From positions 1 through 10,104 of the forward strand of contig JAJZJJ010000054.1 in NCBI GenBank assembly GCA_021810175.1: a stretch of DNA of 10,104 nt. The letters are read 5' to 3'. This document shows positions 1 through 6,399 of this stretch, piece after piece; positions within the stretch are counted from its first letter, which is position 1, and each line of letters starts with the position of its first letter. The position numbers and the translations under genes are program-made. The notes under the pieces are model-generated. The model searched no databases and was not told where the DNA came from. It saw only the letters and a list, made by a program, of their open reading frames with translations. The DNA comes from Acidobacteriota bacterium. Its GTDB lineage: Bacteria; Acidobacteriota; Terriglobia; Terriglobales; Acidobacteriaceae.

Positions 1-1224
1 GAGCAGCTGGCCATCGTCGGCGGATTCGAGCCGCAGCAGGTCCGCATGGTCAATCTCGCCGTCGTCGGCAGCCACTCCGTCAATGGCGTATCCCCGATCC
101 ACAGCGGTCTCCTGCAGACGACTCTCCTCTCCGGCTTCCACGCCTTGTGGCCCGAAAAGTTCAACAACAAGACGAATGGCATCAGCCCGCGACGCTGGCT
201 CCTCCATGCCAATCCTTCGCTGGCCCGCCTCATCACTTCAGCTATCGGCGATCGATGGATCACTGATCTGGAGCAGTTGCGCACCCTGGGCGATTTCGCC
301 GGCGACTCCGCCTTGCAGCAGTCGCTCCGCGACGTGAAACACGCCAACAAACAGGCGCTCGCGGCGCTGGTCCGCGATCAGCTCCGCCTTTCCCTGGATC
401 CCGCCTCGCTCTTCGATGTCCAGATCAAACGCATCCACGCCTACAAGCGCCAGATCCTCAATGTACTGCACATCGTCTACGACTACCTCGTCCTGGTGGA
501 AGATGGTGTCGCGCCATCCATTCCGCGCACCTGGATCCTCGCCGGAAAAGCCGCACCCGGATACTGGCTTGCCAGGCAGATCATCAAGCTCATTCACGAA
601 GTCGGCCGGATTGTGAATACAAATCCCCGCGCCGCCGACTGGATGAAAGTCGTCTTTATCCCTGACTACCGTGTTTCCCTCGCCGAAAAAATCATCCCCG
701 CCGCCGATATCAGCGAACAAATCTCCACCGCCGGAACGGAAGCCTCTGGTACGGGCAATATGAAGCTGGCTCTCAACGGAGCCGTCATGGTTGGCACTCT
801 TGACGGCACGAACCTCGATATCCGCGACGAAGTCGGCGAGGACAATATCTTTCTCTTCGGCCTTCATGCCAGTGAGTTGCAGGCCATGCGTGCCTCCCAC
901 GCCTATCATCCCCGCCAGCTCTGCCAGCAGGATGCGCGCCTCCAGCGCGTGGTCGATGCATTGCGTGCCAACCGGTTTTGTCCAGGCCAGCCAGGACTCT
1001 TCTCCTGGGTCGAGCAGATCATCCTCAACGATGCCGACGAGTACTTTCATCTCGCCGACCTGCCCCCTTACCTCGCCGCTCATCAGCGTTCCGCCGAGGC
1101 ATTCCTCGACGCCAGCCGCTGGACGCGCATGTCTCTCATGAACATTTCCCGCGTCGGTCGCTTCTCCAGCGATCGCACCATCAGCGAGTACGCGCGCGAC
1201 ATCTGGGATATCCATCCCTGCTGA
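1..1224 (+). CDS. glgP: Alpha-glucan (glycogen/maltodextrin) phosphorylase, C-terminal half, 5' truncated by window edge
   Basis: The frame is open from base 1, so the gene starts outside the window; about 407 residues are visible of a family usually 800-850 long. The enzyme (GT35 family, PLP-dependent, cytoplasmic) releases glucose-1-phosphate from alpha-1,4-glucan ends using phosphate. Seen in order (window residue numbers): VVGSHSVNGVS near 21-31, NGISPRRW near 59-66, KRIHAYKRQ near 143-151, IPDYRVSLAEKIIPAADISEQ near 220-240, and the PLP-attachment signature EASGTGNMK with the cofactor lysine at residue 255 (AAG at 763-765). The C-terminus with RFSSDRTISEYARDIW is the normal family end, so the 3' end is intact. 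It converges on the small minus-strand gene with 32 bp between stops; no strong terminator is visible. GlgP versus MalP type cannot be settled from this half. Confidence 0.95.
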   Translation, partial: EQLAIVGGFEPQQVRMVNLAVVGSHSVNGVSPIHSGLLQTTLLSGFHALWPEKFNNKTNGISPRRWLLHANPSLARLITSAIGDRWITDLEQLRTLGDFAGDSALQQSLRDVKHANKQALAALVRDQLRLSLDPASLFDVQIKRIHAYKRQILNVLHIVYDYLVLVEDGVAPSIPRTWILAGKAAPGYWLARQIIKLIHEVGRIVNTNPRAADWMKVVFIPDYRVSLAEKIIPAADISEQISTAGTEASGTGNMKLALNGAVMVGTLDGTNLDIRDEVGEDNIFLFGLHASELQAMRASHAYHPRQLCQQDARLQRVVDALRANRFCPGQPGLFSWVEQIILNDADEYFHLADLPPYLAAHQRSAEAFLDASRWTRMSLMNISRVGRFSSDRTISEYARDIWDIHPC

Positions 1225-1256
1225 TCGCCCGCGCAGACGCCGGCATGTTCGGCAAT

Positions 1257-1454
1257 CTACGTGTGCTCGGGATTCGAGCCCGGTTCGGGAAAGTCGGAGT
1301 CTGCCTCTTTGATCAGCGGATCGGATTCCCGATGGGGCAACTGTCCGGCGAGCCGGTCGTGTGCTTCTCCGGGCTTGGAGGCATTCGTGCCAGGCGCGGT
1401 ATCTTCTGTCGCACCCTTCCTGATGTCCGAGTTTTTGGGAGTCCTGCCGGTCAT
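1257..1454 (-). CDS. Small hydrophilic 65-aa protein of unknown function (DFPEPG motif)
   Basis: The ATG at 1454-1452 is preceded by a near-perfect ribosome binding site, GGAGGAG, two bases upstream (CTCCTCC at 1457-1463 on the + strand). It opens a 65-codon frame ending in TAG. The protein begins MTGRTPKNSD, is rich in charged residues, Pro and Gly, and has no hydrophobic segment. The C-terminal part reads LAGQLPHRESDP followed by ADSDFPEPGSNPEHT, a pattern I recall from short uncharacterised proteins in Acidobacteriota and rhizobia; this is memory, not a search. It is probably cytoplasmic and may be largely disordered. The frame continues open upstream to 2051, but that part overlaps the PRC-barrel gene antiparallel in coding sense and looks unlike protein. 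It lies 250 bp downstream of the PRC gene on the same strand and may be co-transcribed or have its own promoter. Function unknown. Confidence 0.7.
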   Translation of the reverse strand: MTGRTPKNSDIRKGATEDTAPGTNASKPGEAHDRLAGQLPHRESDPLIKEADSDFPEPGSNPEHT

Positions 1455-1704
1455 AGCTCCTCCAGTGCGGGAATCGGCGTACCGAAACGTGGATGCCGGT
1501 TGGGCATCGCGGCGCTGCCTGCGAATGGCCCGCATGCCATCCCGCGTTCTGTCGCGCTCTCTTTGCGCGAACGATCGAACGCTCGCAATTCTACTTCCCC
1601 CGGCGCGCTCTGCCCCTGGGCTGGAACTTGCAGGAGCCATTACGCCGGATTCGCCATCGTCCGTTCCATGCCTCGAAGAAGGGCCAGCCGAAGAAGCACT
1701 CCCC
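1455..1704. other. Intergenic stretch without a supported gene
   Basis: These 250 bp lie between the stop of the PRC-barrel gene and the start of the 65-aa gene. On the minus strand the frame of the PRC gene stays open for 37 codons after its TGA (to a TAG at 1593-1591). Another frame runs into the 65-aa gene, but neither has a start with a ribosome binding site or a convincing composition. An 8-bp direct repeat CTTCTTCG occurs twice just after the PRC stop. I see no consensus promoter and no hairpin with a T-tract. It presumably carries the 3' UTR of the trehalose operon and the promoter or leader of the small gene. Confidence 0.5.
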
Positions 1705-2343
1705 TCACGCGCCTCTGCGCTGCAGGTCCCTCTCCTGTTGCAGATAAATGCGATGATCGGCCCAGGAGATGCACCGAACCCAATCCGCCGGCACCATTGT
1801 GGCCTGATCGAGCAGCCATGTCTCGCCCTGAATGTCCAGAAATCCGATGCGCCAGTTGTGTTCATCCACTGCGAATCCCTGAAGTGTTCCGAGTCGCCCG
1901 TGGTTGCCCCACACTTCGTATCCCAGAAGGTATCCCACACTCCGCAGGTGCGGATCTTCCGTCGGGGGCACAGGATACAAAACTCCCGTCGGCAGCGACG
2001 TCGTCCCCAGCTCCTGGTCCACCCAGCAGGCCATCCGCCCAAAATACGCACGCATTGCGAGCTCCTGCTGCCGTGACACAGGCTTATGCGTATCCGCCGG
2101 GGGGCTTTCCTGTATTTGTCGCCGGGTCAGGCGAACCCGAAAGATTCGCGACTCCCAGTTGAGCCGCTCGATGGCTTCGACCGGGACGATCACTTCCTGA
2201 CGGCCCAGCCAGCTACCAACGTCGACCACCATATAGCGGATCAGCCACGACTGGTCATCGAACAGGAAGGTCCCGATAGTGCCTACCCTTCCATCTGTCG
2301 CCAGAATCCTGGAACCAATAAGATGCTTCAATTCGTGCAGCAT
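1705..2343 (-). CDS. Tandem PRC-barrel domain protein, 212 aa
   Basis: The chosen start is the ATG at 2343-2341, with GGGGAGGG a few bases upstream. A longer frame to 2613 exists, but it overlaps otsA and its extra residues are Arg/Cys-rich shadow sequence. The product shows two copies of the PRC-barrel fold known from photosynthetic reaction-centre H subunits and RimM. Repeat 1 is at about 5-75 (LIGSRILATDGRVGTIGTFLFD, WLIRYMVVDVGSWL, VIVPVEAIERLNW). Repeat 2 is at about 133-203 (LLGYEVWGNHGRLGTLQGFAVD, WRIGFLDIQGETWL, TMVPADWVRCISW). A linker of about 50 residues separates them. There is no signal peptide or membrane segment, so it should be cytosolic. It follows otsA by 55 bp on the same strand and is likely the third gene of an otsB-otsA operon. 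The domain is usually a protein- or RNA-interaction module; the partner is unknown. Confidence 0.88.
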   Translation of the reverse strand: MLHELKHLIGSRILATDGRVGTIGTFLFDDQSWLIRYMVVDVGSWLGRQEVIVPVEAIERLNWESRIFRVRLTRRQIQESPPADTHKPVSRQQELAMRAYFGRMACWVDQELGTTSLPTGVLYPVPPTEDPHLRSVGYLLGYEVWGNHGRLGTLQGFAVDEHNWRIGFLDIQGETWLLDQATMVPADWVRCISWADHRIYLQQERDLQRRGA

Positions 2344-2398
2344 AAGCCCTCCCCGCTGGAACGCTGCGCGCGCCAGGACAGAGCAATAAATCGTGCAG

Positions 2399-3874
2399 TT
2401 ATGTGGCCCGCCGCGCCTTGCCTGGGGTTTTTGCGGCGGATATCTGTGCCATCGTCGACTTCGGTGTTTCCAGATACGAGCTAAATAGCTCGCACCAGCG
2501 AAATACATTCTCGTTGCGAACCTTGCGGCGCAACTTCCGCATCCGGCGCACCCGTTCGCGGGGATCCATGCTGAAGGCTTCGCACAGCGCTTCGGCCACC
2601 GCCTGGATGTCATACGGATTCACCAGAATGCTCCCGTTGCGCAGCTGCTCGGCGGCTCCCGCGAATTCGCTCAGGATCAGCACCCCCTGGTCGCCAACCT
2701 GCGATGCGCAAAATTCCTTGGCGACAAGATTCATTCCGTCCTTCAGCGGCGTGATCAGTGCGATGTCTGCGGCTCGGTACAGCGCCAGCAGCTCAGGCCG
2801 GACCAGCGGGCGATGGATGTAGTGAATCGGCATCCACCCCGGATCGCCAAACTGACCGTTGACCTGGCTGACGAGCGTTTCGATCTCCAGACGCAGCTCG
2901 CGGTATTTGGGGATGTTCTCCCGGCTCGGAACCACAATCTGCACCAGACTCAGTTGGCGGCGCATTTCCTTATGGCTCGCCAGAAGATGCTGAAAAGCCT
3001 TCAGCCGGTCGGGAACGCCCTTCGTGTAATCCAGACGATCGACGCCCAGCACCAGCTGTCGTCCGCGCATGTCTCGCCGGATTTCCGCCGCACGCTGCGC
3101 CACGATGGGCTGCTCGGACTGGCTGGCAAATTCGTCGAAGTCGATGCCGATCGGATAGCTGCGGATGTGCGTCACGCGATTGCCCGAATCGGTATGCACC
3201 TCATCGTCGCGGCGCTGAATCTCGACATCCGGCAGAAACTGGCGCACGCAGCTCAGAAAGTTGCGCTGGTCCCGTGGCGTCTGAAACCCAACCGCGTCGA
3301 ACTGCAGAATCCCCCGCAGAATCTGGCTGCGCCATGGAAGCTTTTCAAAGATGTCCAGCGGCGGAAACGGAATGTGCAGGAAGAACCCAACCCGGCAGTG
3401 CAGCCCCTGATTGCGCAGATATTCGCCGACCAGCATCAGGTGATAGTCGTGCACCCATATCACCGACTCCGGCCTCGCAACTCGCACCACCGCGTCGGCG
3501 AATTTGCGGTTGACGTTGACGTAAGCCTTCCAGTACGTCGGATCGAAATTGCAGCGCGACTGAAGATCGTGAAACAGCGGCCACACAATCTCATTCGAGA
3601 ACCCGGCATAGAATCCCTTTCGTTCCGCTGCCGTGAGCGAAACAGAGATCAGATGATAGCCGTGCTCTGAATGGCTCTCCTCAAGAAGCCGATCGATGTC
3701 GTCTTCATACCCTTCGCCCGCCCACCCGATCCAGTATCCCTTGCGGGTTTTCAGAACCGGCCGCAGAGCTGTTACCAGCCCCCCGGAACTCGGATTCAGG
3801 ATCGGGCCGGACGGACCCATTTCAATGGTTGTCGGCAGCCGGTTGGAAACCAGAATCAGATCGCCCTGCTTCAT
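2399..3874 (-). CDS. otsA: Trehalose-6-phosphate synthase (UDP-forming), 491 aa
   Basis: GT20 glycosyltransferase: UDP-glucose + glucose-6-phosphate gives trehalose-6-phosphate + UDP, in the cytoplasm. The start is the ATG at 3874-3872, with GGAGGG five bases upstream and the start overlapping the otsB stop as ATGA. The frame stays open to 3967, but that extension would lie inside otsB. Residues matching E. coli OtsA are all present: SNRLP with R12, SGGLVTAL (30-37), Y89 and W98 (WPLFHDL), VHDYH with D143, FLHIPFPP with H167, GVDRLDYTKGV with R280 and K285, and PLKDGMNLVAKEF with D379 and E387. Length is close to the E. coli enzyme (474), with a short basic, probably flexible tail (AAKTPGKARRAT). 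The phosphatase is a separate upstream gene, not fused. The short overlap points to translational coupling with otsB. Confidence 0.97.
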   Translation of the reverse strand: MKQGDLILVSNRLPTTIEMGPSGPILNPSSGGLVTALRPVLKTRKGYWIGWAGEGYEDDIDRLLEESHSEHGYHLISVSLTAAERKGFYAGFSNEIVWPLFHDLQSRCNFDPTYWKAYVNVNRKFADAVVRVARPESVIWVHDYHLMLVGEYLRNQGLHCRVGFFLHIPFPPLDIFEKLPWRSQILRGILQFDAVGFQTPRDQRNFLSCVRQFLPDVEIQRRDDEVHTDSGNRVTHIRSYPIGIDFDEFASQSEQPIVAQRAAEIRRDMRGRQLVLGVDRLDYTKGVPDRLKAFQHLLASHKEMRRQLSLVQIVVPSRENIPKYRELRLEIETLVSQVNGQFGDPGWMPIHYIHRPLVRPELLALYRAADIALITPLKDGMNLVAKEFCASQVGDQGVLILSEFAGAAEQLRNGSILVNPYDIQAVAEALCEAFSMDPRERVRRMRKLRRKVRNENVFRWCELFSSYLETPKSTMAQISAAKTPGKARRAT

Positions 3875-4668
3875 CGCGTCCCTCCGGTGCATTCCAGCCA
3901 TGTGCGGAGAAAATCCAGCAGCTCCTGTGGCGGGCGGATCCAGCTCTGGGCATGCGTTTCCCGCCATGCGGAGCGAACCAGCACCGTCAGGGCGCCCGTG
4001 TCGCGAAGCGCCAGAAAAGCATCCTCGTCCGTCGTATCGTCGCCCAGATAAGCGAGCGGCGTGCCCGGCTCAAGCTCGCCCAGCAAAACGCGAACCGCGC
4101 TCCCCTTGTTCGGTTCCGAGGGACGCAGTTCGATGCCCCCGTCGAACTCCAGCAGTGCGATCCCTGTGCGCTCGGCGATGGAAGCGAAAGCGCTGTGTGC
4201 TTCGGCGGTCAGCTTCTCCACCTGATCCCTGGCTTGCCCGCGCCAGTGCAGCGCAACGCTGCCCGGCTTGAATTCCGCCATCCCGCGCAAATCGCGGCCG
4301 TCGATCCACGTCGTGGCTTCATCGAGTGCCGCGCGATCCGCGGGACGGATCTCCGCCATCTCCGAGCTGCCATCTGGCCGCAGCCGCTGCCGTCCATGCG
4401 CTCCCCAGATTTCAGGCGCTGGTTCCACTCCAAGCAGGCGGCGCACTTCCTCTGCCGGCCGGCCGCTGATCAATACCACCCGGGTCCGCCCCCAGGCCTG
4501 AATGTCGCGAATCAGAGCCGCCACGCCGGGGTAGGGAACTGCCGCATCGCGATCCACCTGAAACGGAGCCAGCGTTCCGTCGTAGTCGAGTGCCAGCGCG
4601 CCGTCTCCGCGCGAACGCAGCCGCTCGAAGAAGGGCCTAAATTGAAGATGTGGCTCTATCTCCTCCAT
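3871..4668 (-). CDS. otsB: Trehalose-6-phosphate phosphatase, 265 aa
   Basis: HAD-superfamily phosphatase that dephosphorylates trehalose-6-phosphate to trehalose, completing the OtsA/OtsB pathway. Motif I DYDGTLAP at 28-35 gives the nucleophile D28 and acid/base D30; motif II is LISGR (66-70); GAHG is at 89-92; the cap has EFKPGSVALHW (132-142); motif III lysine is K188 in EPNKGSA; motif IV is YLGDDTTDEDAF (207-218) with the Mg-binding aspartates. Length is typical for bacterial OtsB (about 250-270). The ATG at 4668-4666 is the only sensible start; the upstream AAGAAAGAG is a weak ribosome binding site. It is first in a minus-strand operon with otsA (4-nt overlap) and the PRC-barrel gene, and follows zwf after 136 bp, which could hold its own promoter. 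Confidence 0.96.
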   Translation of the reverse strand: MEEIEPHLQFRPFFERLRSRGDGALALDYDGTLAPFQVDRDAAVPYPGVAALIRDIQAWGRTRVVLISGRPAEEVRRLLGVEPAPEIWGAHGRQRLRPDGSSEMAEIRPADRAALDEATTWIDGRDLRGMAEFKPGSVALHWRGQARDQVEKLTAEAHSAFASIAERTGIALLEFDGGIELRPSEPNKGSAVRVLLGELEPGTPLAYLGDDTTDEDAFLALRDTGALTVLVRSAWRETHAQSWIRPPQELLDFLRTWLECTGGTR

Positions 4669-4726
4669 CTCTTTCTCTTATAACAAGCGGCCAGGTGCGA
4701 TGCGGCACATCATGGGCTCTGGTGAA

Positions 4727-4754
4727 ATTATCCTTGCTGCGCGCCGAAGACAAA
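4727..4754 (-). promoter_or_regulatory. Possible otsB promoter with a short inverted repeat over the -35 area
   Basis: In the 136-bp zwf-otsB gap the minus strand reads GATAAT (4732-4727), five of six bases of a -10 box. Upstream is TTGTCT (4753-4748), four of six bases of a -35 with a short 15-bp spacer. The predicted start would leave a leader of about 50 nt before otsB. GACAAATTGTC (4749-4759, + strand) is an inverted repeat with 5-bp arms and could be an operator. Weak evidence: the -35 and the spacing are poor. Confidence 0.3.
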
Positions 4755-4804
4755 TTGTCAGCACTATGCCTGCGCCCCGCAGCGTCAAAGGAGTCAAAAG
4801 AACC

Positions 4805-6190
4805 TTAACGTTTCTGCCCGGCGATGACGGGATCGATCCAGGGTCCGTCCTGGCCGATTAACTGACCCGCCTCTTCCGGTCCCCACGTCCCGGGTAGATA
4901 GGAATAGGCCGGAGTTACGTTGCCCAGAACCGGCGTAACCACCCGCCATTGCGCCTCCACCAGATCCTGCCGCGAGAACAACTCGCTGCTGCCGCGGCTC
5001 GCGTCTCCCAGCAGCCGCTCGTACGGCGGCATGTCATCCATTGCCTGGCGATGAAGATCCAGCTCCACGTCCCGGCCAATCATCCGTTCCCCCGGTACCT
5101 TCACGCGCACGCCCAGACCGATCGCGAAATCCGGGCTCACCCGGATGCGCATGTGCGCCGATCCCGTCGGCACGATCTCGCCAAACGTCTCGCGCGGCGG
5201 ACGCTTGAACTCCACCGTGGCCTCCGTGCATGTCACCGGCAGCATCTTCCCCGCGCGCACGTAAATCGGAACCCCCGCCCAGCGCCAGCTGTCGATGTGC
5301 AGCCGAATGGCGACAAATGTTTCCACGTTTGACCCGGGCGACACTCCCGCAACCGATCGGTATCCCTCGTACTGTCCCCGCACCACCGCATCCGGCGTCA
5401 GCGGACGAATCGCGCGCATCAGTTCCGCCTTGCGGTTGCGCGTCGCATCCCGATCTTCGCCCGTCGGAGGATCGATCGTCAGGTTGGCCACTACCTGCAG
5501 CATGTGGTTCTGCACCACATCCAGCAATGTTCCTACCTCGTCGTAAAATCGCCCCCGGTCTTCCACCCCAAAACTTTCCGCCATCGTGATCTGAATGCAC
5601 CGGATGTGATCCCGGTTCCAGATCGGCTCGAACATAGGATTGGCAAAACGCGTGTAAAGAATGTTCTGTACCGGTTCCTTGCCAAGATAGTGATCGATGC
5701 GGAAAATACTCTGCTCCGGAAAATACTCGTGCAGCGTCTTGCTCAGTTCCTGGGCGGATTCCAGATCCCGCCCAAAAGGCTTCTCCACCACCCGCGCATT
5801 CTCCGCGCATCCGGACTTGGCCAGATTCTCCGCTACCATTCCGAACAGGCTCGGCGGAATCGCCAGGTAGTGCAGCGGACGCTGCGCATCCCCCAGCTCC
5901 TGCCGCAGCTGTCGGAACGTATTGATGTCGTTGTAATCGCCATCCACATAGTGCAGCAGCCCCAGCAGCTTCTCGAACGCGGCCGCGTCGATGCCCCCAT
6001 GCTGCTCCAGGCTGTCCTTGGCCCGCGCTTTCAGCTGTTCCAGATTCCACCCCGCCTTCGCCACACCAATGATCGGCATGTTGAAGCCTTCCTGGCGAAT
6101 CAGACCCTGCAGGGCCGGGAATATCTGCTTCCAGGCAAGATCGCCCGTAGCGCCAAAAAATACAAAGGCATCCGAATGGTTATTCGTCAT
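4805..6190 (-). CDS. zwf: Glucose-6-phosphate 1-dehydrogenase, 461 aa
   Basis: Oxidises glucose-6-phosphate to 6-phosphogluconolactone with reduction of NADP+ (or NAD+), the entry step of the oxidative pentose phosphate and Entner-Doudoroff routes. The N-terminal Rossmann fingerprint is GATGDLAWKQ at 13-22, with the lysine at 21. EKPFG is at 136-140, the substrate/catalytic signature RIDHYLGKE at 164-172 (His167), and the second catalytic His is H229 in DVVQNHMLQ. The C-terminal beta domain has WAGVPIYVRAGKMLP. Length is slightly shorter than E. coli Zwf (491), as in a branch known from several phyla. The start is the ATG at 6190-6188 with AGGGAGA eight bases upstream; a 21-residue in-frame extension to 6253 looks unconserved. 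It is divergent from the XRE regulator with a 209-bp intergenic region, and otsBA follow downstream on the same strand. Confidence 0.96.
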   Translation of the reverse strand: MTNNHSDAFVFFGATGDLAWKQIFPALQGLIRQEGFNMPIIGVAKAGWNLEQLKARAKDSLEQHGGIDAAAFEKLLGLLHYVDGDYNDINTFRQLRQELGDAQRPLHYLAIPPSLFGMVAENLAKSGCAENARVVEKPFGRDLESAQELSKTLHEYFPEQSIFRIDHYLGKEPVQNILYTRFANPMFEPIWNRDHIRCIQITMAESFGVEDRGRFYDEVGTLLDVVQNHMLQVVANLTIDPPTGEDRDATRNRKAELMRAIRPLTPDAVVRGQYEGYRSVAGVSPGSNVETFVAIRLHIDSWRWAGVPIYVRAGKMLPVTCTEATVEFKRPPRETFGEIVPTGSAHMRIRVSPDFAIGLGVRVKVPGERMIGRDVELDLHRQAMDDMPPYERLLGDASRGSSELFSRQDLVEAQWRVVTPVLGNVTPAYSYLPGTWGPEEAGQLIGQDGPWIDPVIAGQKR

Positions 6191-6308
6191 CCACCGTTCT
6201 CCCTGGGTATCGGTAGCGTGCAGCGGCTTGCGCAGCCTGGGGAACCGCCGCATCGTGTCCTCAATATAGTGGACGGCTCTCGGTACCCTCTGGTTTGCAG
6301 GCGCAAGT

Positions 6309-6322
6309 CATGAATTTTCATG
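6309..6322. repeat. Inverted repeat CATGAA-TT-TTCATG between zwf and the regulator gene
   Basis: The 14-mer CATGAATTTTCATG has perfect 6-bp arms around a 2-bp centre. It covers the candidate -10 region of zwf (6319-6314) and is unlike the two operator-type repeats on the other side of the intergenic region. It could be a binding site for a dimeric regulator of zwf, or chance in a locally AT-rich stretch. Confidence 0.4.
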
Positions 6323-6342
6323 TGCATGGACATTAGTGCCAA
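6314..6342 (-). promoter_or_regulatory. Candidate sigma-70-type promoter for zwf
   Basis: On the minus strand TTGGCA (6342-6337, five of six -35 bases), a 17-bp spacer and GAAAAT (6319-6314, four of six -10 bases) are in line. The predicted start near 6307 gives a leader of roughly 115 nt to the zwf ATG. Its -35 lies only 6 bp from the -35 of the divergent regulator promoter, so the two promoters are back to back and could be co-regulated. No other candidate in the region scores better by eye. Confidence 0.4.
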
Positions 6343-6348
6343 ATTTTC

Positions 6349-6376
6349 TTGACAATATCGCATAATGCGATACAGT
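6349..6376 (+). promoter_or_regulatory. Sigma-70-type promoter of the XRE regulator gene
   Basis: A perfect -35 TTGACA (6349-6354) is followed after 16 bp by TACAGT (6371-6376), four of six -10 bases. Transcription would start near 6383, only about 17 nt before the ATG at 6400, so the mRNA leader would be very short. The spacer is almost exactly filled by a 17-bp palindrome, the hallmark of a repressible promoter. Confidence 0.65.
6356..6372. promoter_or_regulatory. Operator 1: 17-bp palindrome in the promoter spacer
   Basis: TATCGCATAATGCGATA is a perfect inverted repeat (8-bp arms, one central base, centre at 6364) lying between the -35 and the end of the -10 of the regulator promoter. Its core is ATCGC-N5-GCGAT. 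A bound dimer would block RNA polymerase, so autorepression is the natural reading. The likely binder is the XRE protein encoded immediately downstream; this is inference from position. Confidence 0.7.
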
Positions 6377-6377
6377 A

Positions 6378-6394
6378 ATTGCGTATTGCAATAC
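6378..6394. promoter_or_regulatory. Operator 2: second inverted repeat at the predicted transcription start
   Basis: ATTGC-GTATT-GCAAT (6378-6392, centre 6385) has the same layout as operator 1 (ATYGC-N5-GCRAT) and its centre is exactly 21 bp away, two helical turns. An overlapping perfect 12-bp palindrome, GTATTGCAATAC, occupies 6383-6394. The site covers the predicted +1 and most of the short leader. The pair suggests two dimers binding on the same DNA face. Confidence 0.6.
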
Positions 6395-6399
6395 CACTC

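Noticed and set aside
238..1215. 325-codon minus-strand frame inside the phosphorylase gene
   Set aside because: Antisense to an unmistakable GT35 coding frame; no family signature and no ribosome binding site.
1263..1277. Hairpin GCTCG-GGATT-CGAGC as bidirectional terminator between glgP and the 65-aa gene
   Set aside because: Short stem without T-tract and inside the coding part of the 65-aa gene.
1257..2051. 264-codon minus-strand frame covering the 65-aa gene and part of the PRC gene
   Set aside because: Upstream of 1454 the translation is low-complexity Arg/Ser/Gly and Cys-rich, and overlaps the clear PRC-barrel coding frame. Only the last 65 codons have a ribosome binding site and protein-like content.
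978..2162. 394-codon plus-strand frame
   Set aside because: It overlaps the phosphorylase C-terminus and runs antisense through the 65-aa and PRC genes. Composition is Arg/Pro/Ala-rich, typical of a shadow frame in GC-rich DNA.
2344..2613. N-terminal extension of the PRC gene by 90 residues
   Set aside because: It lies within the 3' end of otsA, has Arg/Cys-rich shadow composition, and the ATG at 2343 has a strong ribosome binding site and begins the conserved domain.
3875..3967. 31-residue N-terminal extension of OtsA
   Set aside because: It would overlap otsB, and the ATG at 3874 has GGAGGG at ideal spacing and matches the family N-terminus MxxxxLILVSNRLP.
4770..4782. Hairpin CTGCG-CCC-CGCAG after zwf as a terminator
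   Set aside because: Only a 5-bp stem and no T-tract on either strand.
6191..6253. 21-residue N-terminal extension of Zwf (MRRFPRLRK...)
   Set aside because: Not part of the family; the internal ATG at 6190 has AGGGAGA upstream and directly precedes the Rossmann strand.
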